A stretch of 64,000 bases of DNA from NCBI GenBank assembly GCA_001510575.1, contig LNGK01000008.1, forward strand, positions 2,816,687 to 2,880,686. Reading direction: 5' to 3'. The stretch comes from Knoxdaviesia capensis. Its lineage: Eukaryota; Ascomycota; Sordariomycetes; Microascales; Gondwanamycetaceae. Shown here one piece after another: positions 1 through 12,400 of this stretch. Positions within the stretch are counted from its first letter, which is position 1. Each line of letters opens with the position of its first letter. The notes beneath the pieces are model-generated. The model searched no databases. It saw nothing but the letters and a program-made list of their open reading frames with translations, and was not told the origin of the DNA. Both the position numbers and the translations under genes were made by a program.

Positions 1-63
1 CCTTTTTCAACGTTCCGAGTGTATCTGTTCTAACAGAATACCTTTTTTCTTTTTCTTTCTTAG

Positions 64-270
64 ATGACCATGGCGATCGGCGACGAAATCCGCGACTCGT
101 CGGCTCTGGCCGAGAAAATGAACGAAGGTTTCGACTCGACGCGCCTCCGACTCCGCGGCACGATGAACCGCATGCTCCTAATGGCGGAACGCACCGGCGT
201 CGGCTGGCGCGTGTGGCTGATGTTCTTTGCCTTTGTTATCTTGCTGTTTACCTACGTGTGGCTGTTCTAA
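64..270 (+). CDS. bet1: Bet1-type SNARE, last exon (5' part outside the window)
   Basis: This is the C-terminal 68 residues of an ER-to-Golgi v-SNARE that helps fuse COPII vesicles with the cis-Golgi. The window opens inside an intron: a T-rich tract and a TTAG acceptor end at position 63 and the reading frame runs to TAA at 268-270. Visible are the end of the SNARE heptad region (AIGDEIRDSSALAEKMNEGF), then FDSTRLRLRGTMNRML, a short basic stretch and a C-terminal membrane anchor of about 19 hydrophobic residues ending in YVWLF. This order (SNARE motif, MNRM-type linker, tail anchor with almost no lumenal residues) is that of Bet1 rather than of the longer Bos1 or Sec22. The first ATG of this stretch is internal, not the start. 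The upstream exons lie outside the window. Confidence 0.88.
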   Translation: MTMAIGDEIRDSSALAEKMNEGFDSTRLRLRGTMNRMLLMAERTGVGWRVWLMFFAFVILLFTYVWLF

Positions 271-935
271 ACCCCCTCTATCGCTTTCGTTTCTCTCCCT
301 TCGCCTGGGCTGAAGCTGGTCCACCCATGGTTTCAACCCGGTTGCTTCGAGTTCCTTATGCTTCTTTTTCGACGTCATACTCTTTCTTTTTAGTTTTCGG
401 GGTTTCATGGCACCGGCGTTTGCTGTCTCTTGTTTCTTTGGTGTGTTTTTTGCCTCCTGGCTCTTCCGGAATTTGATACCGAGACTGGGGGGATGTCACG
501 GGTATTGAAAGCCGAAGACCTTCGTTCCATTCATTTCGCTTTTCTTCCGTTCATATTACACTGCCTCTTTAGAATTTCTCGCTTTTTTTTTCTATCCCTT
601 GGGAGTCGGCCTGGTGCGCGATCTTAATTCTTATTCAGACACTTTTTTTTGGCTTTCTTGTTTCATTATATTGACTGTGCTGTGTACGATTAACTTTGGA
701 CAACGGGATATCTGGTTCTGCCGAGGACCGGCGGTAATTGTTGATGCACGGGCTCATTTTTTCCTTTCATAAGAGAAGTTAATTTCATTGAAGCGAAGCA
801 GAATAAACCTTTCATAACTGCGTAAATCCATGACCTTGGACACGAGTGCCCGATTTAACGACCGGAATAATCCCCCTAATACATGAAGCAGTAACAAAGA
901 CAAAGACTACACCCCAAACGCCCAAATAAACATAT
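271..935. other. Convergent 3' intergenic region between bet1 and apc15
   Basis: About 665 bases between two genes that point at each other. The sequence is T-rich on the + strand with no sustained coding frame. It presumably holds the two 3' UTRs and polyadenylation signals; AATAAA lies near 800 on the + strand. Nothing else was seen. Confidence 0.6.
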
Positions 936-2067
936 CTAGAGCCGTCGTGATGTCCGCCGCATCGGCGGGCTGCTCTCCAGAATGCTGCTATCACCCCGCG
1001 ACAGCAAGCTGTTGTCCGCATCCACATCCAGCATCACCACGTTGCTCTCGCGACCGGACGCAAGCTGCGGCGGCGGCAAGCTCGGCCGGCCGACAAAGCT
1101 CATGTTCTGGTGGCTAAAGCCACCACGATCATCATCATCATCGTCGTCGTCATCGTCGTCCTCGTCGTCGTAGTCAGCTTCACCCTGCACGATGCTGGAC
1201 ATATCCGCCTCCGAGTCGGTGTGCTCGTAGCCGGCGCTCGCCGCCTCCGGCACGTCGTCGTCGAGGTTGACCGCCATGTAGACGTCGTCATCGTAGCGGT
1301 CCGACACGGAGGCGGTGGGCGCGGCGGCGCCGGGCGCCGGGCGCTGGCTGGCGGCCACCACGTCGTCCTCCTCGAGCAGGTTGCCGTGGCTGTGCTCGTC
1401 CTGCTCCTCGCCCTCGTTGTAGAAGTCGTCCGTGCCGGTCTCCAGCATGTGGCGGAAGGCGGCGTCGGAGATGTGCGCGACTAGTAGTTCGGTTTGAATG
1501 TGCTCGCGGCGGCGGAGCGCGGAGAGCTCGATGTCGTCGGCGGTGCGGCGGGCGGGGGCGATGGGCGTGGTGGGATCCTCCTCGAAGTCGCCGGCGGGGT
1601 GCGGGGGTGTGCTGTTTCCGTCGTCGTCGTCGTCCTCTTCCTCCTCCTCTTCGTCATCGTCGTCGTCGTCGTCCACCTGGTAGCTCATGCCGTCAGCGGA
1701 GGGGATATCTTCGTCGAGATCCCGCATCTCCTCTTCACCGTCAACCAGGCCTGACTGGCCATCCCCCATGACGGCCGCAGCCATCTGTTCGGCACCGGCG
1801 GCCTCGGCTTCCGCCATCGCCTGAACGAGGGCCTCGCGGCGCATGGCCTCGGCGTGCTCCTCCTGCTCGCGCTTCTCCTCGCGGATCTGCTGCAGCGTCT
1901 TCGGGACACCGGGAGGCCGAAGCCACGAGCTGCCGAAGTTGCGGATGTTGCTGAGCTGCCGCTCAAATAGCTGTTCCTCTAGCCGCATGCGTGCGGCCGA
2001 GGATGCATCGTACAGATGGCGGCGGTGGGCGGTGGGGGCGGACGCGTTGGGGCCGCCTGTGGTCGAT
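936..2067 (-). CDS. apc15: Anaphase-promoting complex subunit 15 (Apc15/Mnd2 family), main exon
   Basis: Subunit of the APC/C ubiquitin ligase, which controls anaphase entry and checkpoint release. The diagnostic Apc15 core is near the N-terminus of this exon: an EEQLFERQ stretch, then NIRNFGSSWLRPPG and VPKTLQQ, followed by a charged helix. The rest is disordered and very acidic, with two long Asp/Glu runs (one of about 20 residues, one of about 15) and a C-terminus rich in Ser/Arg. The open frame extends upstream of the first ATG (1988) to a plausible acceptor, ATGTAG, ending at 2068, so residues beginning YSNNGGQ belong to the protein and a short first exon lies further upstream. A candidate first exon starts at ATG 2239 and ends before a GTGTGT donor near 2155, but its sequence is not convincing. 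The stop is TAG at 936-938. Family assignment is firm; the 5' end is not resolved. Confidence 0.75.
1125..1172. repeat. GAC/GAT trinucleotide microsatellite in apc15
   Basis: An imperfect trinucleotide run (ATC/GTC on the + strand) encodes an almost uninterrupted poly-Asp stretch in apc15. A second, similar run at about 1619-1673 encodes the other Asp/Glu stretch. Such tracts are prone to change in length between strains. Confidence 0.8.
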
Positions 2068-2249
2068 TGGCCACCATTATTGGAGTACTACATGATGGAA
2101 GGATGGTAAGCAGTGGCCCAAGAAAAAGGTAATGGAAGTATCGGGTTCAACACACTTCGCGGCTATTGTAGTCTGGCACCGGCCCGCCGACGCCGAATGA
2201 GATGAGGATGTTCCCCATGTGGGGGTCACGACCGAGCATGATTGCGAGA

Positions 2250-5200
2250 TTGTGCTGAAATCAGGCCGCGAACTGGTGAAGAATGAAAAGAGGGGAGAAG
2301 AGAGACAGAAATCAAACGAGAAAAAGAAGAGCCAAAGTGTCGGGACAAACGTGACCTGGCGGTTCTTATTTGGAGGAAGAGACGCGTGTGGAAAAGGGTA
2401 AACACTCTGCCTCAGTTTCAGACACAACCAAGTATGCAAAACAGGGTGGAGAAAGTCAATAGCAAAAAGATGCGAGAAAACAAATACACCACCGTCCAGT
2501 TACCAGCCAGAATAACGCGAGGAAAGAAGAATGAATGTGGTTTGGCCGTGGTGATGTGTTGAGGTGAAGAAAGACGCTGGAGCTTGATATCTCCACAGAA
2601 AACAGGCAACACACATTAAGCGCGGCGCACTGACGCGCGTGCGGCTAGATTTACACGCGCGCGCTAAAATAAGTGGTTTGCACTGTACATTGACTGTGCA
2701 GATTTTCCGGGTACAGCAACGACGACAACCACGAGGCGACCGACCAAGGACAGGCAAGCAACGAGAAATACAGTAAAACAGCCAAAGAACCACTAGAGAC
2801 GCATCTAAACGTGAAAATGGAGCATAATTGGGGCCCGACCATGCCTTTTTCTTCCTCATTACACTAGGCTGGCCGCACCGGTTCTCGAAAAGCACCACGA
2901 ATCATAAGCTGTTAGTTTGCAAGATTTCGGCAGTTTGCATTGGTGGTGGAAACCGGTCATGGCTTTTCTTTTGGTGTTTAGAGAGCTAACCTCCGACGCT
3001 CGGTCAACCCAAAAAAGTACATGCTTAATCTCTTTTATCTGGCTTTCCTCTTACGTTCGAGGGTGAGTATTTTAACAAAAAACACTCGACAATACGAAGG
3101 TGATCCGGGGTTTTCGTGACGTAACATTTATTTCCGAAGCAACATGCCCAAACCTAACCAGGAGAAAAAAAACCCCACGGCACAAAAAACACATGCAAAA
3201 AAGGGCCCCTCGGTCGGGAGAGATCGGAAGAGAAATTTGGGGGAGAAAATCCAACGAAAATAGCGAGGAATGAAAACTCTTCCCTGGTAGTGAGTGATAC
3301 ATGCGGTTATACGTGTTAATGAGTCAAGCCAACGGATGTGGCCAATTGCATGCAAGTGTCAAGAACGGTGAAGAACGCTGCATTACAGGCGAACATCAGC
3401 TTGCTCGGCTAAGCCTGGCCAGTATATTGCTTGGAGAGAAAAAAATTAATGATACATCAGGGTTGAAAGGAGGGGAAAGAGAGAAGCGAAAAAGAAAAAG
3501 GCTGAGCTGGCTTCTTCGGAATGCAGGAGCGTCCATGCAGCGAGCAAGAAGAACAGACACGCAAAAAGCAAATTGCAGGTACTATTGCAGGCACATGCGA
3601 TTTCGGATGGAGTCGATAGACATTGGCATTAGGTGGGCAATTCTGGCGATGTGAGTAACAAGAACAGCGGCGTTAGTGCCGTGAAGAGTTTTCAGTGTGT
3701 CTTTTCCACCCATCTCGAGATGCAGCCAATCAAACACTGCACAGACACGGGCGATCCACCTGCCCAAAAACAGAGGCCAGAATCGAATCTGCAACACCTG
3801 ATTGGCCGGCCGCGGGCGGATGGTGCAATCCTCCGATCTCGGGGTTTACACCTTGCACGGTATTTTCGTTGTGGCTTTATCAAGAATACGTTTAGGGTAG
3901 ACAGCCCACAAATATTCGGGGAGGGGGGAGGGGGGAGGGGGGTAAGGGAAATCAAAAGGAGAGAGAGAGATGGAGATCCATCGCACAAACAAAAAAAAAA
4001 ACAAAAAAAAAAGAAAGAACGCCCGAGAGTCAGATGTAGATGTGAGCGGGTCCTCTGGTCCTCTCGTCCTTCCATTTTCTTGCCATGGAGGCTCCTCCGG
4101 TGCCGGCGGACCGTGGGGAGCCTGGAGGGCGGGATTCCTTCGCTGTTTTGGTGTAGTGGGGGATGGTAGGAGAAACAACCATTGCCAACGAAGACTCCGT
4201 CATGCGATGCTCCCACTGCATTTTGTTAGGCACTCAACTTGGCCTGCCGGGTGTCAGCACCTGGTATCACACGGCAAACGCCAGAAGCCAGCGAGACTGA
4301 AGAAAAAAAATCTCAATGCGACTGTGTGTCTCAGCACGGCGACCTGCATCGCGTGCTTGCAGTTAGATATTCATACGTAGTAGTTATTGGGCGAGAGAGA
4401 TTGTTGTGTGGGTGACCCCCAAAAATTAATATGGAGATCAATATAGAAGTGTAATTTTTTTCTTTCTCTTCAAACGACGTGCATATGATAGCGGGGGAAA
4501 GAGAGTGACAAAAAGGAGTGCCATCATGCATATAATGTCGGCGCCTCACCAGTGCATACAACTGTGCATCTGGCGGTACGCATCGGGGATAGCCACTACA
4601 TAACTGTGTGCCTGTATTTCATTCTCTTGTGATACAATATATTCTGTTCATACATACAGCAACACACACCACCGTGAGACAGACGACTTGAAGTTATGAA
4701 GACCGGCCGGCGTGCGTGTTCCACTTACACGACGCCTGCTGAATTCGGCATTCATGTCTCAGGGTGGTTTGCATCCCTGGTTCGTGCTTTCGCGAGGGCG
4801 TGTTGTTTGTTTGGCTGGCTGACCCACTCCGGGCAACGGAGGAAGCACATCATCAAAGGGACTCGGGCAGATACTTGGACGAGCTCCTAGGTCGGAGGGC
4901 CAGGAACGGGACGGACGAATGCCAGAGTCTGGGTTTGAAATGGGGGCGCTGTAATGCTATACGGAGCCGACGTTGGGAGAAATAATAATACCAATATTTA
5001 TCAACCTCCATTTTCTTCATCCCGACTTCGGTGTCAACTCTGGAACCAGCACGCACGCACATGGGAAGTTTTTTTTCCATGCCCTTCATATATAAGTAAA
5101 AGCGTGCCCGGAGTGGGTTGCGCCCGCTGGGGATACTGTCAGACGTCTGCTGACCGAGAAATATCATCCATCTCAGATCAGGTTCTTGGTCTCTCTGGGT

Positions 5201-7480
5201 TTGTTGGGTCGTGCCTCCTCACTGTAATCCCACCACCTGGATTGACCAACCCCTCCTCAGTGAATCTTTCACACACTTTCTCCACACTTTTTTTTTCTTT
5301 TTTCCATTGGCCCTCCTCCTTCCACCCCCGGCGGGCTCCGTGAGATGCAACGTTGAAGCTGGAATCCCGTGAAAAGGATCAGAAAAGACAAAAAGAAAAC
5401 AGAGCTCTATCTACAGTATAGATACTGCCGTGAAACCTCAAATAAACAAAATGACGAGTTATCTGACAGCATCCGCTGGAGGTTGTACGAACATGTACAG
5501 CCAAATCATCGCCGGAATGCGCCTGGGTGGACTGGGCTCCAGACCAGAAACGAGCGCCGGTGTCTGCGAAAGCCGGCTTCGGCCACTGCCGAATCAGTGA
5601 ACCAGCGCAGCCAATAAACGGCAGCGAATCGTCGCGCTGATACGGCAGCAGACTTTTATTTTATTTTATTTCTCCTGCAACCCCCACTGTCTTAACAGCT
5701 TGGCCCTCTGAAAGAAAAGTGCAAATTGCTACCGTACGATAAAGTCGCGGCATACTGTAATAGGCACTGTAAGACCACTGTGGTACCACTACAGTAACTG
5801 TCTGCCGGCGAGCGGTGCGAGTGCTGGCGCTGCACGCTCAATAAAACCCGCGTTCAAATCTGTTGCGCACACCACCAATGGCCAGATCCAACGCTGGCTG
5901 AAGCACCACCACCATTCCACCACCCACTCAGTCCTGGAGGGGAAGATAATAGCACCACGGAGTGAGTGTAGAGTACCTCACTCCTTCCAACAATCCTGCA
6001 AATGAATTTATCTCTTTTTTTTATTTTTTTTTTCCCCTTTTGTGCTATATGCACCATGCCGCGCTCGCATACATTATCTCACACAACATGGAGAAGAAGG
6101 AACACGTCAACAGCGGGGGGAGGAGACCACCCACCTATATAAATTTGTTCAAAGTCCGGAGCCCCCCGATGTCGCCAATGTGCTGTGTGTCGTTTACAAG
6201 CACGCACAACAAACTTGGTTAATAGCTGCAGTATTACTGGACTTTCCCTTCAGGCCTGTATCCTGGACCTGCAGACTAGAATACAGCCACTCCTCGCACG
6301 TTATCAGTTCCAAATGAAAAAAAAACCCCTCGCTCAAGAATCTGGGCTAAGAGCCCACAACGAAGCTCACCTAAAAAAGAAGAGAACTCGCACACAAGCT
6401 TCTCACAAGAAAAAATAAAAAACCGTAAAACGCCACTAGGCATCACCTGCTAACCTCAAGTCGGTTTAGCCTTGTCGTCTGTGCTGTTTCCCTGTTACTG
6501 CACACACCACCGCTGGCCGGTCCTCACGCTTTTCGTGCCTCTCTCCCCCCCCACTAGTAAAGTAACTTTGAGGTGTGTCCCGCGTAGGTAATTACCAGGC
6601 CCATGATTGGATAATTGGGACCTCCAAACCCCGCAAGTTCTGAAAAGAGAGAGAGCAGGGAAATAAGCACCAACCAAGCCCAGGGTAAAAAAAAATACAG
6701 CAGGAATGACCCTAAGAGAACTGGTTGACTTGGCCCGAAGCCCTTGATACGTGCACGCCATCCCTGGCGCTCTGCCCCACGTTGTATCTTTCCTTTCCTG
6801 GCTACTTGTTATTATTTTATTTTTTTTCTGCACCGTTTTCACTGGACAAGGGAGCGAACAGCGCTAACATGCATGAAAGAGACAGAGGAAAGGGAAGCCG
6901 CACTCGCTCTCGGTCACCGTTTGATTTCAGCGCTCTTTCTCTGCCTCTCCATTGAGCCTTCCCGTTCCTTGAAGCAGAAGCAGGTCGCATGACAGGATGC
7001 AGAGGTCGCTCCTTCTGTCTGGGCACAAGAGACATGAGTAAACTCCAGCGGAAGGAATGAACCACGCGGCAATGGACGGAAGGAACCTGCACCTTGTGCC
7101 ACCGGAAAGAGAATCAGTACATTGGGAAGGAAAGACCGGACTTGTGGTGTTGTTCTTGCAGTGGCAAACCCATCCATAGTGGGTAAACCGAGAGAATTAA
7201 GGAGCGATTTTTAAGTGCTGTCCCTTCCTCCTTCTCTCCCCCCGCTCTTTGCCTGGTCGCCGGGCCGGAGCTTTCAATAATAATAATATTTTTTTGGGCT
7301 GTACCTTGTACTTGACTGGACTGAGAGAACCTGAGCCGGGTCGGAAAAAAGACACCGTCTGCCCTACTTTTCTGGCTCTGCGTACTAACACCTAGACTAC
7401 AACGTCCAATATAACCAACTGCGCTCCCATCCCACTCTCCTGTCTTTTCTTCCTTTCCCCCTCTTCTTCTTCTTTTCTCT
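2250..7480. other. Gene-free intergenic stretch, about 5 kb
   Basis: No open frame here has a conserved motif, coding-type codon use or a convincing exon-intron chain; the frames present are short and of low complexity. Features seen are homopolymer A/T runs, a G-rich GGGGAGG repeat near 3917-3942, and several TACTGTA/TACAGTA words near 5750-5810. It may hold the apc15 promoter and first exon at its left edge and unrecognised regulatory or non-coding transcripts elsewhere. Confidence 0.5.
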
Positions 7481-7570
7481 TCTCTTCTCTTTTTTCTTTC
7501 TTCTCTTCTTCTTCTTCTTTTCTTTCCCCTCATACCACTTCTACCAGATCCTCTTTTAACTTTTCTCTCC
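7430..7570 (+). promoter_or_regulatory. Strong pyrimidine (CT) tract, likely promoter/transcription start zone
   Basis: About 140 bases that are almost entirely C and T on the + strand, with repeated TCTTCT and TTCTC units. Long CT tracts just upstream of transcription starts are typical of well expressed filamentous-fungal genes. It is placed to drive a transcript reading toward glt1, about 2 kb further on. The functional role is inferred. Confidence 0.45.
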
Positions 7571-9492
7571 TCGACTTCTCATCTCTCGTCGACTAACAGA
7601 AAACCCCTAAAAAGGATTAACCCGCTCAGGTCACTGACATCACACCTTCGTCGACTGTCCGTCCGATCTTGGCTCTGCCCTCCAGCTTTCTGTCTCTTTT
7701 TCTTTCGTCTCCCGCGACGGGTCCGATTTCGTTCTTCCCCGCGAACCACGCCGTCTGTCTTCACCCGGTCGACACCCCGGCTCTGGTTTGCGAATCTCCG
7801 GTTCCGGCGCATCATCTCCGCACATTCCCGGTCGGCTGTACCAACGAATTGGCTTCAATCAGTCTTGTTTGACCTTGACTGCCTCGATTGATTGTAGAGG
7901 GTGAGTGCGCTTGTGTGACTACGGCTGGACTGCTCTTGAACTGTGTTCTTTTTTTTTAAGTTTAATTCCTATTGTTTTTCTGAGCCAAATTTTCCGTGCT
8001 TTGTTCTTTCGTTTGTTGGCGTTGTTCCTGTACTCTCAAACTGCATTTTCTTGTGTCTTCGCCCTCCAACCTCTATTGGACCACCGAAATGACTTCCCCG
8101 AGACGAGGGTATCGAGTGATATCTCAGCTCTAGCAGCGAATCCAGAGGACCGACAGGTCTGGATTGACCTGAGGTCTTGCATTACATGGACTCCGGCCCC
8201 TCTTTTGGACGGTGTTGGAGCCTGAACGCGGGACGCATGTTGGTTTCCGAGTCCAAATTGTGGCCCGGTTTCTTGCTCAAGACCGCGCGGGGAATGCAAG
8301 TGAGCTTATCACCTGCGAGAACTCACGCGATCTGCATGTGCGACCCGGTGACGTGGGATTTGGGCCCCATTTTCCTTCTTGTCACTCTTCGCATTTTCCT
8401 AGCTGTTTCTGTTTCTCCTGCCCCTTTTCTTGTCCGGGCCCTTGGTTTGTGGACTCGAAAATATTGTCGGTGGCGTTCTGCTCTCCAATTCTGGGCACAG
8501 CTCTAGGCGAGGCGAGGAAGACGGCAAAGAGGTTGGATATGTTCGGCGTGGACACCAATGAGCCAAATTGCTGCTTCTTTTTTCCGCGGCTCGCCATTGG
8601 CTGCGACTCTGCTGGTTTTCGCCTGTGCTATCAAGCGTGGACACCAACCCACGCTCCAAGCCCGATCCAGACACACCGGCAGCCAAACCCTATCTAACCC
8701 CCCGATTCCTTGCTCAATATCTTCATTCTCTCTGATGGGTTAGCATACATGGAAGTTCTCCCCCTGGATGATTTGCCAGTGCAAAAACCCCCCGGAGATG
8801 ATATGGCGAGATCTTTTTTCTCCTCGGCTCTCCCCTCGTCATTCCTCCCCCCAAAAAACTGCTCTGAGGTACTGGGAAGCTCCAGTTGGGCAAGATGGCC
8901 GGGTTGAGACATGGTGTAAATGCGGGGGTAAGGATTATACCAGCGTCATAATTCTACGCCATCCATGGCTCTAGCGATGTGATTTGTTGCCTCAGTATCT
9001 ACATATCGGCATCGGCAGATGTGAGATGTGAGATATGGCCACAACATGTTTTTGCGCCTTTTTTGTCTTTCATTTTTCTGCTGTTGCTTCCTCAATTTTT
9101 ACTCTCTCTCTTCCCTATGTGGGGGGGTTTGTAAAATCGCTGGGCGAATGAGGCACTTATCAATTTTCTGTCTCGTTAATCCATGCGCTGACCAGTTTTT
9201 ATTCTCGCTTGCTAGTCCTATATTCGGCTGCCAGTTCTGTGTGGATCCCCCCATCGCTGTTATCGCCCAGCCTGCAATAAAATTAGCTGAGAGCTGTTAT
9301 TCAACACGAAAAGATTAACCGACAACAGAAACCCCCACTATCTAAGATCCGACAACCCCCCCGCTCTCGCACAAACCGAACCCCCGGCTTTGATACCTCC
9401 AGGGACCCGCGAACCCTAACCCTAGTCCTTGAACACCCCATTTTCGCTCCTCCCACCTCGTCGCCGAAAGGATCCGGCTCTTGCTGCCTAGC
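7571..9492 (+). other. Probable long 5' leader of glt1 with a leader intron
   Basis: No protein-like frame was found. A consensus donor (GTGAGT) at 7901 follows a C/T-rich exon-like stretch, which suggests a spliced untranslated leader; the matching acceptor is not certain. Several short upstream ATG frames exist. Just before the glt1 start, 9412-9425 carries the telobox-like doublet AACCCTAACCCTAG. The link to glt1 is inferred from position and strand only. Confidence 0.4.
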
Positions 9493-12400
9493 ATGGGCGC
9501 TCTCGAAGAGTTCAATGACTACCTAATCCCGAACGACGAACCCGAAGAGTACCACCCCTTCGAGTACCAGACTGAGAATAACGAGTCATGGGCTGGCGCG
9601 CTCCCTGTTAAGCAGTAGGTCTCCCGAAAGCCTTGTGGACATGTGATCTTCCACTTTTGAAGCAGCCTTTGACTAACTTGCTCCAGGGGTCTCTACGATC
9701 CGAGCCTTGAGAAGGATGCGTGTGGTGTCGGTTTTGCCTGCCATATCAAGGGCAAGGCGAGCCACAAGATTGTCAGCGATGGTAAGACATCTCTCTCTAT
9801 TTCCACCTGATCCCTCAATAATAATCGACTAACACGGACTTTTTCAGCGCGAAACCTTCTTTGCAACATGACCCATCGTGGTGCTGTTGGTTCCGATGCT
9901 CGCGACGGTGATGGTGCTGGTGTCATGACCTCCATCCCCCACAAGTTCTTCATCAAGAACTTTGAGCGGGAGGAGGGAGTCAAGCTTCCCGCGTTGGGTC
10001 AGTATGCAGTTGGAAATCTGTTCTTCAAGCCCGACGAGGAGACCATTCAGGAGTCCATGCGGCAGTTGGAAGACATTGCCGAATCTCTAGGTCTGCGTGT
10101 GCTAGGATGGCGACGGCCTCCTGTCGACTCGACCCTGCTTGGTCCTGCAGCCAAATCCCGCGAGCCCATCATTGCCCAGCCCTTTGTCGTGCTCACTGCC
10201 GCCTACGGCAAGGGTAATGCCCCCGAGCCGACCCACGACGAGAAATTTGACGAGCGGCTGTTCGAACGTCAACTATACGTGTTGCGAAAGCGTGCCACCC
10301 ACACTATTGGCCTCCATAACTGGTTCTACCTGTGCTCGCTGTCCAACAAGAACATTGTCTACAAGGGCCAGCTTGCTCCCATTCAGGTGTACCAGTACTA
10401 CCACGATCTTGTGAACGCCGACTACGAGGCTCACTTCGCCCTGGTGCACTCCCGTTTCTCTACAAACACTTTCCCCTCCTGGGACCGTGCCCAGCCCCTG
10501 CGATGGGCTGCCCACAACGGTGAAATCAACACTCTGCGCGGAAACAAGAACTGGATGCGCGCTCGTGAGGGTGTCATGTACTCCGACATCTTCCGCGACG
10601 AGCTGGAGATGATGTACCCCATTGTTGAGGATGGCGGATCCGATTCCGCTGCCTTTGATAACGTGCTCGAGCTCCTCACCATCAACGGCGTTCTCTCTCT
10701 CCCGGAGGCTGTCATGCTGATGGTTCCCGAAGCTTGGCAAGGAAACGAGCAGATGGACCCCAAGAAGGCTGCCTTCTACGAATGGGCTGCCTGCCAGATG
10801 GAGCCTTGGGATGGTCCTGCTCTGTTCACCTTTGCTGATGGCCGCTACTGTGGTGCTAACCTCGACCGTAACGGCTTGAGACCCTGCCGCTTCTACGTTA
10901 TGGACGACGACCGCATCATCTGCGCTTCCGAAGTCGGTACTATCCACGTCGAGCCCGAGAGTGTTATCCAGAAGGGCCGCCTGCAGCCCGGTCGTATGCT
11001 GCTCGTCGATACCCAGGCCGGCCGTATCATCGACGACAAGGAGCTGAAGGCTGCCGTCTCTGGACGTGCTGACTTCCGCGCCTGGATTGACAAGGAGCTC
11101 ATCACCCTCCCCAAGGTTGTTGAGTCGACTGCCTCCAAGAACATCGATCTTACTGTGAAGCTCACCGAGTCTGCCCTGCAGAAGGACCCCAAGGTGCTCG
11201 CCTTCGGCTACACCCACGAGCAGGTCAGCCTGCTGCTTGCTCCCATGGCCTCGGACGAGAAGGAGGCTCTGGGTTCCATGGGTAACGATGGCCCTCTTGC
11301 GTGCTTGGCCCCTGGCCCTCGTCTACTGTACGAGTACTTCCGCCAGCTCTTTGCCCAGGTTACCAACCCTCCCATCGATCCCATCCGCGAGTCCATTGTC
11401 ATGTCGCTGGAGTGCTATGTTGGTCCTCAGGGTAACCTTCTCGAGCTTGATGCGTCTCAGTGCGGCCGTCTCCTGCTGCCTAGCCCCATCCTTTCAATCC
11501 CCGAGTTCAACGCCATCAACAACATGCACACCGTCTACCCCGAGTGGACTGTCAAGACCATCGATCTCACTTTCCCCAAGAGCGCCGGTGTGGAGGGCTA
11601 CATCCACCACCTCGACCTGATCTGCGAGGAGGCTACCGCCGCCATCGAGGCCCGTGACCGCATCATTGTTTTGTCTGACCGCAACGTTTCTGCCGACCGC
11701 GTTGCTGTTTCTGCTCTTCTTGCCTCCAGTATGGTGCACCACCACCTTGTCCAGAACAAATGGCGCTCCATGGTTGCCCTCATCGTCGAAACTGCCGAGG
11801 CCCGTGAGGTCCACCACATGTGCGTCCTCCTCGGATATGGAGCCGACGGTATCAACCCCTACCTGGCTATGGAGTGCATTCTCAAGCTCAACCGCGAGGG
11901 CCTTATCCGCAAGAAGCTCTCCGACGATACTCTGATCCACAACTACAAGCACTCGTGCGACGGAGGTATTCTCAAGGTCATGAGTAAGATGGGTATCTCG
12001 ACCCTTGCCAGCTACAAGGGTGCGCAGATTTTCGAGGCCCTCGGTCTCGACGAGAGCGTTGTTGAGCGCTGCTTCAAGGGCACTTCGTCGCGTATCAAGG
12101 GTGCCACCTTTGAGGTTGTTGCCGAGGACTCTTTCCGCTTTCACGAGCGCGGATACCCGTCTCGTGAGACAGTGAGCATCATTGGTCTCCCCGAGTCCGG
12201 TGAGTACCACTGGCGTGACGGTGGCGATGCCCACATCAACGACCCCGTCTCGATTGCCAACCTCCAGGATGCCGTCCGCACTAAGAACGACCGTTCCTAC
12301 GAGGCCTACTCGCGCAATGAGTACGAGCAAATCAAGGCTTGCACGCTGCGTGGCCTGCTTGACTTCAAGTTTGACGAGCGCACCCCGGTGCCTATTGACC

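Noticed and set aside
3633..4216. Overlapping 170-180-codon frames on both strands
   Set aside because: Low-complexity Lys/Arg or Phe/Pro runs from A-rich and G-rich tracts, no codon bias, and no splice context.
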